DNA of 28,764 bases, taken from contig NZ_JABELE010000027.1 in assembly GCF_013009345.1 (NCBI RefSeq), positions 1 through 28,764 of the forward strand. Reading direction: 5' to 3'. Below the pieces are notes generated by a model. The model saw only the letters and a list, made by a program, of their open reading frames with translations. It ran no database searches and was not told the origin of the DNA. Made by a program: the position numbers and the translations under genes. Of the stretch, positions 23,526-28,764 are shown in pieces. Position 1 is the stretch's first letter. Every line of letters begins with the position of its first letter. The stretch comes from Acinetobacter geminorum (GTDB lineage Bacteria; Pseudomonadota; Gammaproteobacteria; Pseudomonadales; Moraxellaceae).

Positions 23526-24422
23526 TTACACCACTCCTATATGCTGATGTAAAAATTCTAATTGGGTTATCACTGCTTTTTCAAACCATGAACCGTGATA
23601 AATATCAAAATGTTTCATATCCCACTCATGATAACTCACAAAAGGCGCAATATTTGTCGCAGCTTCACGGCTTGACTCAATAGGAATAAGCGAATCTTTT
23701 TGAGCAGCAATAAATAAAACAGGAATGTTAATCTGGCGCACAACTTGGATTGGACGGTATCGCATCAAATTAAAAAAGACACGAGCAGGAACTTCCCCAC
23801 TCCAATAATAGTCAGGATTCACAATTGATAAATAGCCATAATAACTATCTGCTGTAGGCATAAAACATAAGTTATGTTGATCAACAACAGGTAATCTCTT
23901 TGGATTAAGCCCCATCTTTGATCCCATATAATCCTGACTCGATAGCTTTAATGCTTGGGGATAGCGCTGCAAAGGATAGAGCTTTGCAGTTTCAGCGCCA
24001 TCTACATATGGAATTTGTACTAAAACTGCTTGAATATTCTTTAACTCAGAAGCTAGGCTTAGTGCATATCCCCCACTTAAAGAAGTTCCCCAAAGCACAA
24101 TCCTTCGGTTATCTACGAGTTTAGAAGTCGAAGCATACTGAATCACCGTCTTCCAATCTTCTAATTGTGAATTGATGGAGACCATTTCTCTAGGCTTGCC
24201 AGTACTTCCGCCCCAATATCTGTAATCAAACAAAATAACAGCGTAACCTGCTTGAGCAAATCGCTGGGCATACTGAATAAGTTTAAATTGACGCAATCCG
24301 GCAAAACCATGCGCCATGATAATTACCGCAGATTTATTATTTGTTTTTGGAATATAAAAGTCAGCTGCGATCATTTCTTGATCACATGGAACATATAAAG
24401 GCTCAACCGTATAAGCGTGCAT
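23526..24422 (-). CDS. Alpha/beta-fold hydrolase
   Basis: 298 residues with no signal peptide. Alpha/beta-hydrolase landmarks are HGFAG (38-42, oxyanion region), FDYRYWGGSTG, nucleophile elbow GTSLSGG (S114), QKDSLIP (acid D243) and the C-terminal histidine in MKHFDIY (H271). The triad is complete. It resembles the acetylxylan-esterase/dienelactone hydrolase-like cytosolic esterases; substrate unknown. GGAG precedes the ATG. First gene of the operon with trxC and the thioesterase. Confidence 0.9.
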   Translation of the reverse strand: MHAYTVEPLYVPCDQEMIAADFYIPKTNNKSAVIIMAHGFAGLRQFKLIQYAQRFAQAGYAVILFDYRYWGGSTGKPREMVSINSQLEDWKTVIQYASTSKLVDNRRIVLWGTSLSGGYALSLASELKNIQAVLVQIPYVDGAETAKLYPLQRYPQALKLSSQDYMGSKMGLNPKRLPVVDQHNLCFMPTADSYYGYLSIVNPDYYWSGEVPARVFFNLMRYRPIQVVRQINIPVLFIAAQKDSLIPIESSREAATNIAPFVSYHEWDMKHFDIYHGSWFEKAVITQLEFLHQHIGVV

Positions 24423-24614
24423 ATGTGCTCCGTGGCATTATGGTCGAAGTAATGAATTTACAAAAAACATCCTGATAGCCTTTTAAAAATCTAGAGCTGT
24501 TCTATGACATAAGTTTTATCTATGTAGGAACAACGTTTTAGTGTCTTGTATCTCAGGTTAAGCTTAATGCTATGATACAGCATAAGAGGTTTTGTTAAAT
24601 TTTGGAGTGACGAA

Positions 24615-24950
24615 ATGTCAGATAATGTTGGTTTCGCAGGTCAAATTGGTCCAGAACACGTTGGCCAAGTTGTAGAAAAAGGATTTAAATCTATTATTAA
24701 TAACCGACCAGATATGGAAGATGGCCCAGAACAACCTACAAGCGCTCAGATTGAAGAAGCAGCACGTCAAGTAGGCTTAGACTATGTCTATCAACCTGTT
24801 GTAGCTGGACAAATTACTGAGCTAGATGTACGTACTTTTGCCAATCATTATAATGAATTGCCAAAACCTGTGCTGATGTTCTGCCGTACAGGAAACCGTT
24901 CAAATAATTTATATCAATTAGCAAAACAAATGGATTTGTTAGACGACTAA
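24615..24950 (+). CDS. DUF442/TIGR01244 phosphatase- or sulfurtransferase-like protein
   Basis: 111 residues. Pattern of the beta-lactamase-hydrolase-like (BLH) N-terminal domain: FAGQIGPEHVGQVVEKGFKSIINNRPD, then VGLDYVYQPVVAGQIT, and the P-loop CRTGNRS (C90, R95, a CX4R loop). It has a dual-specificity-phosphatase fold; members are annotated as TIGR01244 sulfurtransferase or phosphatase. Relatives are encoded with sulfide-oxidation genes, but none is next to it here. GGAGTG precedes the ATG. A TATGAT at about 24572-24577 is its likely -10. Confidence 0.9.
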   Translation: MSDNVGFAGQIGPEHVGQVVEKGFKSIINNRPDMEDGPEQPTSAQIEEAARQVGLDYVYQPVVAGQITELDVRTFANHYNELPKPVLMFCRTGNRSNNLYQLAKQMDLLDD

Positions 24951-24972
24951 ATTTAAGAAATTAATTCTCTTG

Positions 24973-25005
24973 AAAACCCTATTTCTTATTTCAAGTAGGG
25001 TTTTT
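24973..25005 (+). terminator. Terminator of the DUF442 gene
   Basis: AAAACCCTA (24973-24981) pairs with TAGGGTTTT (24996-25004), and the T run continues to 25005. Confidence 0.8.
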
Positions 25006-25102
25006 GATAAATTATTTTGCATATCTCTGCATGAACTCAACAGAACTAAAAATAATATTAATTTAGAGTATTTATATCTTTTGATTCATTTATTAATTTT
25101 CT

Positions 25103-25207
25103 ATGAATAAATTTATTTTCGTTCTTTTAAGCTGTTTAATCGTTAGCGCATGCTCCTCGATGCAGGTAAAACCTACTGTCGGAGTAACGATGGGTACACG
25201 CATTTAA
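25103..25207 (+). CDS. 34-residue putative lipoprotein
   Basis: Encodes a start Met, a hydrophobic signal segment (MNKFIFVLLSCLIVSAC) with a lipobox (LIVSAC, cysteine about residue 17), and a short mature part ending GTRI. It has the length and layout of small Acinetobacter lipoproteins. There is no clear ribosome site, which lowers confidence. The surrounding 24951-25301 stretch otherwise holds only a terminator and an inverted repeat. Function unknown. Confidence 0.55.
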   Translation: MNKFIFVLLSCLIVSACSSMQVKPTVGVTMGTRI

Positions 25208-25229
25208 TCAGTTACCCTGCCTATAAATA

Positions 25230-25247
25230 TCATGAGCAACCTCATGA
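25230..25247. repeat. Small palindromic hairpin TCATGAG-CAAC-CTCATGA
   Basis: A perfect 7-bp inverted repeat with a 4-nt loop between the small lipoprotein and the next lipoprotein. No T tract. It could be an operator for the gene starting at 25314 or the end of the small lipoprotein message. Confidence 0.4.
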
Positions 25248-25313
25248 AATATATGTTATTTTATAAACCTAAAAAATTATTTTAAATAACTTATCATTTT
25301 AATGGGGATAATC

Positions 25314-26510
25314 ATGAAACTTACTCAAGGAGTATGTGGAGTTACTTTGGCTGCTTTTTTGACAGCTTGTGGTGGGGGTGGCAATGATGGCTACTATAAT
25401 CAAAATTCAAATTCTGGTTCTACAACAACACCAACCACTCCATCACCAGATCAGGAGTTAGCGGCCTCAGTTTTAAATAATGTAAAACAAGAAGGTAAAT
25501 ATTTGTTTGGCGCTTATGATCTTAATGATGAAAAGCAATCAAAAGGTTATATTGATCATGCACTAGATACCTTCGCTCAAGGACCACTTAAGTTAACCTT
25601 AGACATTCGAAAAGTAGATCTTACTAAGTACTCCGACCACTATCGAGATAAATGTTTTATCAAGAGTACTACAGACTACCGCGCCTGCTATGTATTTAAA
25701 GGGGAAGAAATAAAAACTTTACTCACTGGATATAATGATTGGGATTTTGATATTACAGCAGACGACTTGAAGAACATTAAACTGGCAAACGACAATATAT
25801 CTCCGAACTTACAGGACTATCAATCAAATACCAGAATTTATATTTTTGAAAATGAAAATAATGATAAAAACTTTCAAGATGTAACTATTACAGGTGCGTT
25901 TGCTTATCCTTTCCAACAGTCATGGGGACTTGAACAAACCAAGCAAAAAAGATTCGTATTAATTAATGCTGCCACAAGTGATTATAAAATTACGACAACC
26001 GCTCTAGTTCAAGATCCAGAGACTGGCCAACCAACTGAAAAAGAAGTAACCACGGGTGCAATGAGTGTTTATAAAGATAATACATCAATTGATGGTGATC
26101 TCTATGTAGTTCAAGGTGGTTCTGGTTTCAACGTACTCATTAATGACAATCCTAATGTCCCTTTTGCAGAGCCAATTTCATTTGTTGTGAACTCTACTCC
26201 TGGCAATACAAACAATGCAACATATAAAGTAATGGCTAATAATCACCAAATATTGAGCCTACCAAGTATTACTAGCCTTGAAGGAAGCCGAGTTGAAAAT
26301 GAATCACCAACAACGAATGCACAGAAATTTAATGGCAGTATTTATTTAGAAGGACAAAATATTTTTACTTTCAAACAAAGCTCGAATGGAACTACATTAG
26401 ACTTTAAGCATGTTATTAATGGGGTAAGCATTGAAGGTCAGTCTATTAATCAAAATGGGACTGTTTCAACAACCCTAAAAACACCTTTTATGCAAAAATT
26501 TACATTTTAA
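25314..26510 (+). CDS. Putative outer-membrane lipoprotein of unknown function
   Basis: 398 residues from ATG 25314 (GGGGAT precedes it; the ATG at 25302 is four codons upstream). Signal peptide with lipobox LTAC followed by GGGG and a Ser/Thr/Pro/Asn-rich linker (about 22-50), typical of Acinetobacter lipoproteins with a Gly run after the cysteine. The following 350 residues look like a beta-rich, Asn/Asp-rich secreted domain containing two cysteines (KCFIK and ACYVFK). There is no charged residue at position 2 after the cysteine, so sorting to the outer membrane is plausible. No domain recognised. A terminator follows. Confidence 0.85.
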   Translation: MKLTQGVCGVTLAAFLTACGGGGNDGYYNQNSNSGSTTTPTTPSPDQELAASVLNNVKQEGKYLFGAYDLNDEKQSKGYIDHALDTFAQGPLKLTLDIRKVDLTKYSDHYRDKCFIKSTTDYRACYVFKGEEIKTLLTGYNDWDFDITADDLKNIKLANDNISPNLQDYQSNTRIYIFENENNDKNFQDVTITGAFAYPFQQSWGLEQTKQKRFVLINAATSDYKITTTALVQDPETGQPTEKEVTTGAMSVYKDNTSIDGDLYVVQGGSGFNVLINDNPNVPFAEPISFVVNSTPGNTNNATYKVMANNHQILSLPSITSLEGSRVENESPTTNAQKFNGSIYLEGQNIFTFKQSSNGTTLDFKHVINGVSIEGQSINQNGTVSTTLKTPFMQKFTF

Positions 26511-26528
26511 AGCTAAATAATTAGGATG

Positions 26529-26555
26529 AAACCCTCTGTTCAAGAGGGTTTTTCT
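26529..26555 (+). terminator. Terminator of the Gly-rich lipoprotein gene
   Basis: AAACCCTCT-GTTCA-AGAGGGTTT, with two further T after the 3' arm. Confidence 0.85.
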
Positions 26556-26586
26556 ATATATTCTAAATATCTATTAAAATAGCTTA

Positions 26587-27966
26587 ATGACAATGTTCGA
26601 TATTATTATCATTGGCGCAGGTACTGCTGGTATTAGCGCATACAAAGAAGCCGTTAAACATACCAACAATATTTTAATTATAAATGATGGACCATGGGAT
26701 ACCACTTGTGCCCGTGTAGGCTGTATGCCAAGTAAAGTTCTCATCTCTACAGCAAACCGTATGTTTGACATTCAAAATGCTCAAGAGGTTGCTTTAGACG
26801 TATCTGCAAATATTAATACTGATCAAGTGATGCAGCATGTACAAACTTTACGAGACAGATTTACACAAGCAACTTTAAAAGATGTAGATCAATGGCCGAC
26901 TGAGCATAAAATTTCTGGCAAAGCACATTTTATTGATGCACAAACTGTAGAAGTTAATGGTAAGCAATATCAATCAAAAAGTTTTATTTTGGCGGTTGGT
27001 TCTACTCCTAGTTATGATCAAACTTGGAAGCAAGAACTAGGGCATCGGCTTATAACCACAGATCAAATATTTGAATTAGAAACACTCCCTAAATCGATTG
27101 CTGTAATTGGTAGCGGTGTAATTGCTCTTGAGATTGCCCAAGCTATGCATCGGTTAGGGGTAAAAACTACAATCTTTGCTCGTAGTAAACGAATTGGGAT
27201 ATTGACTAGTTCTAGACTTCAACAGCTTGCTCAAGAAGAGCTAGGAAAAGAGTTAACAATACTATTCGAAACATTGCCAAGTGAGCTTAAAGTCAGTGAG
27301 GAAAGTGTTTTATTAAACTATAAACTTGAAGAAAAAGAAAAAACTCTCAAAGTTGAATATGTTTTAGCTGCAACAGGGCGTACAAGTTTACTCAATACTT
27401 TAAAACTAGAAAATATTGATAATTCTTTCAAAGATATTAAGTTATTACCTATAAATGCTAAAACTAAGCAGCTAGATACATATCCAATTTTTATTGTTGG
27501 TGATGCTTACACCTCAACACCACTACAACATGAAGCAGCACATGAAGGTAAAAAAGTTGTTTATAACTGTTTAAATTATCCACAGGTAAACTCAGTTAAG
27601 ACACTTACTCCATTGGGAATTGTCTTTAGTCATCCTGAAATGGCGATCGTAGGTCAAAGTTATAAGCAATTAAAAGATGAAGGTATAGATTTTATTACAG
27701 GCGAAGCCTCTTATGAACGACAAGGAAGAGCTATAGTTCTTGGAAAAAATAAAGGTGCTATTGAAGTTTATATTGAACGGGAAAGCCAAAAATTTCTAGG
27801 TGCTGAGCTATTTACGGAAGCAACTGAACATATGGCCCATTTATTAAGCTGGATAATCGGTGAAGAATTAACGGTAAATGATATTCTAGAGAAACCCTTT
27901 TATCATCCGACCTTAGAAGAAGGTCTTCGAACTGCTCTAAAGCATGCGCGTAGACAACTGAAATAA
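26587..27966 (+). CDS. Dihydrolipoamide dehydrogenase-like pyridine nucleotide-disulfide oxidoreductase
   Basis: 459 residues. FAD-binding IIIIGAGTAGISAYK (about 6-20), redox disulfide CARVGCMPSK (C41, C46), NAD-binding VIGSGVIALEIAQAM (about 173-187), second FAD motif FIVGDAYTSTPLQHEAAHEG, and the C-terminal dimer interface with FSHPEMAIVGQ and FYHPTLEEGL, which carries the active-site His-Glu of E3-type enzymes. The usual GGTCxNVGC is replaced by DTTCARVGC. No 2-oxoacid dehydrogenase genes are adjacent, so this looks like a stand-alone paralog rather than the main Lpd. Substrate uncertain. It starts with MTMF, with a second ATG two codons on. Confidence 0.88.
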   Translation: MTMFDIIIIGAGTAGISAYKEAVKHTNNILIINDGPWDTTCARVGCMPSKVLISTANRMFDIQNAQEVALDVSANINTDQVMQHVQTLRDRFTQATLKDVDQWPTEHKISGKAHFIDAQTVEVNGKQYQSKSFILAVGSTPSYDQTWKQELGHRLITTDQIFELETLPKSIAVIGSGVIALEIAQAMHRLGVKTTIFARSKRIGILTSSRLQQLAQEELGKELTILFETLPSELKVSEESVLLNYKLEEKEKTLKVEYVLAATGRTSLLNTLKLENIDNSFKDIKLLPINAKTKQLDTYPIFIVGDAYTSTPLQHEAAHEGKKVVYNCLNYPQVNSVKTLTPLGIVFSHPEMAIVGQSYKQLKDEGIDFITGEASYERQGRAIVLGKNKGAIEVYIERESQKFLGAELFTEATEHMAHLLSWIIGEELTVNDILEKPFYHPTLEEGLRTALKHARRQLK

Positions 27967-27974
27967 TCAATTTT

Positions 27975-28008
27975 AGAAGAGCCCTTTATTAATTAAATTG
28001 GCTCTTCT
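27975..28008 (+). terminator. Likely terminator of the Lpd-like gene
   Basis: AGAAGAGCC pairs with GGCTCTTCT across a 16-nt AT-rich loop. No strong T tract on either strand. It lies between convergent genes. Confidence 0.6.
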
Positions 28009-28027
28009 CTACTTCCACTTGCTTTCA

Positions 28028-28558
28028 TTAATTCATTTGATGAGAAATAACCGCAACTAATGAAGAATTCTTTTCAGATGAACTAGTATATATCCATGTC
28101 TCTAAAGGCTTCTCATTTTTAGAAATAATATAATTTGTTGTGGTTAAATTCTTATCTTTAAATATTTCTTTTTTATAAGTTAGGCCAGTAGATTCTGGAG
28201 GTAGCCAGCTTTCTAAATTCTTCTGAATTTCAGTTGAATTTCCTTTATTTATAAATAATGAACATACACCATTATCAAGTTGTGTAATAACAAATTTTCC
28301 TTCAGAAGAACTTATCATCCAAGCATGACCATTATAATCTTTTTAAAAATGTGCAGCATATTCATTAGGCATTTGGATAAATCCCATATTTTTTGCTTGT
28401 TTATTTATTAATTCTGGATTTCCTCTAGAACTTACACAAATATTTAAAAAAGCTTTTGTACTATACAGACTTTTCACAGTTTCGTTAGCATATATAGAAC
28501 TACAACTGAGTGTTATAGCCAATATAATAGAAAATATTTTAAATCCTGCAAATTTCAT
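28028..28558 (-). pseudogene. Secreted protein gene split by an in-frame stop (NMCC_0638-like)
   Basis: The two adjacent minus-strand open frames are in the same phase and are separated only by one TAA (28345-28343). Read together they give one protein of about 176 residues: a signal peptide (cleavage near SIYA-NE), then ...NEYAAHF, the stop, then KDYNGHAWMISSSEG and VITQLDNGVCSLFI. The block GHAW...F-x-I...GVCSxF spans the stop and fits the NMCC_0638-type secreted/lipoprotein family, so the stop is a nonsense mutation rather than a gene boundary. There is no frameshift. The downstream frame has no ribosome site before its Met. In other strains the codon is probably a sense codon. The promoter region carries a CRP-like palindrome. 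Confidence 0.7.
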
Positions 28559-28588
28559 GATTAATTCTCTTTTTATTATTTTAAATAG

Positions 28589-28604
28589 TGTGATTTATAT
28601 CACA
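28589..28604. promoter_or_regulatory. Perfect CRP/Vfr-type palindrome upstream of the broken gene
   Basis: TGTGATTTATATCACA matches the TGTGA-N6-TCACA core exactly. It lies 31-46 bp upstream of the start codon at 28558, on the minus strand, before an AT-rich -10 candidate region. Acinetobacter encodes a CRP/Vfr homolog. Confidence 0.55.
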
Positions 28605-28645
28605 ATTCATTCTAAAGTTAGTCGGAGATTTAGATTTTTTCTCAC

Positions 28646-28684
28646 ACAAAAAGCAACACCCCCATTCATAGGAATGGGGGTGTT
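28646..28684 (-). terminator. rRNA operon terminator
   Basis: On the minus strand, AACACCCCCATTC, loop CTAT and GAATGGGGGTGTT, followed by GCTTTTT. It sits just after the 5S rRNA 3' end. Confidence 0.92.
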
Positions 28685-28693
28685 TGTAATAAT

Positions 28694-28764
28694 GAGCTGG
28701 CGATGACTTACTCTCACATGGGTAACCCCACACTACCATCAGCGCTAAGAGGTTTCACTTCTGA
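28694..28764 (-). rRNA. rrf: 5S ribosomal RNA, 3' part (partial)
   Basis: On the minus strand the sequence begins TCAGAAGTGAAACCTCTTAG and continues through GCGCTGATGGTAGTGTGGGG and CATGTGAGAGTAAGTCATCG to CCAGCTC, the characteristic 3' part of gammaproteobacterial 5S rRNA, in the Acinetobacter form. The 5' half and the rest of the rRNA operon lie beyond the right edge. The exact 3' end may differ by one or two bases. Confidence 0.95.

Noticed and set aside
1..28764. CRISPR arrays, insertion sequences, prophage structural genes
   Set aside because: No regular spacer repeats, transposase or phage structural motifs were seen; the only mobile-element gene is the integrase remnant.

Overview
The window looks like an Acinetobacter chromosome, probably from the A. 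baumannii/calcoaceticus group. The reasons are the AT-rich gammaproteobacterial codon use, the order queA ... tgt-yajC-secD-secF followed by convergent coaBC and then radC, several Acinetobacter-type lipoproteins, and a 5S rRNA 3' end of Acinetobacter type at the right edge. All identifications come from reading the sequence; no database search was possible.

Left region (1 to about 4410) is the end of a genomic island inserted at the 3' end of a tRNA-Leu(CAA) gene. It is visibly AT-richer than the rest. It holds a 5'-partial Rad50/SMC-like ATPase with a zinc-hook-like CxxC (a candidate defence or DNA-processing protein), a small single-pass membrane protein of unknown function, a small XRE regulator resembling restriction-modification controller (C) proteins, and a P4-type integrase that has lost its catalytic C-terminus. 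The spacer between the regulator and the divergent membrane protein carries four TATA-centred boxes exactly 15 bp apart. They have the layout of C-protein operators, and one overlaps a good promoter for the membrane protein. No restriction or methyltransferase gene is visible. This regulatory unit is the most unusual thing in the window.

Core region (4412 to about 24420): tRNA-Leu, queA, a three-gene insert (two paralogous DUF3137-like membrane proteins plus LemA), tgt, yajC, secD and secF (queuosine tRNA modification and the Sec translocase accessory complex). Then come coaBC (CoA synthesis, convergent), radC, a bestrophin-like channel, a PHP-domain phosphatase divergent from yciB, a YciI-like protein, a membrane-anchored coiled-coil protein, mnmC (tRNA wobble uridine modification), a rhodanese, a YajQ-family protein, a DUF4442 hotdog protein, a secreted SnoaL-like protein, and a compact minus-strand operon of alpha/beta hydrolase, thioredoxin 2 and a YciA-like thioesterase.

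Right region (24423 to 28764): a DUF442 phosphatase/sulfurtransferase-like protein, a 34-residue lipoprotein, a Gly-rich lipoprotein of unknown function, a dihydrolipoamide dehydrogenase-like flavoprotein, a secreted-protein gene broken by one in-frame stop and preceded by a perfect CRP-type palindrome, and the 3' end and terminator of an rRNA operon entering on the minus strand. Most transcription units end in clear hairpin terminators, several of them bidirectional.
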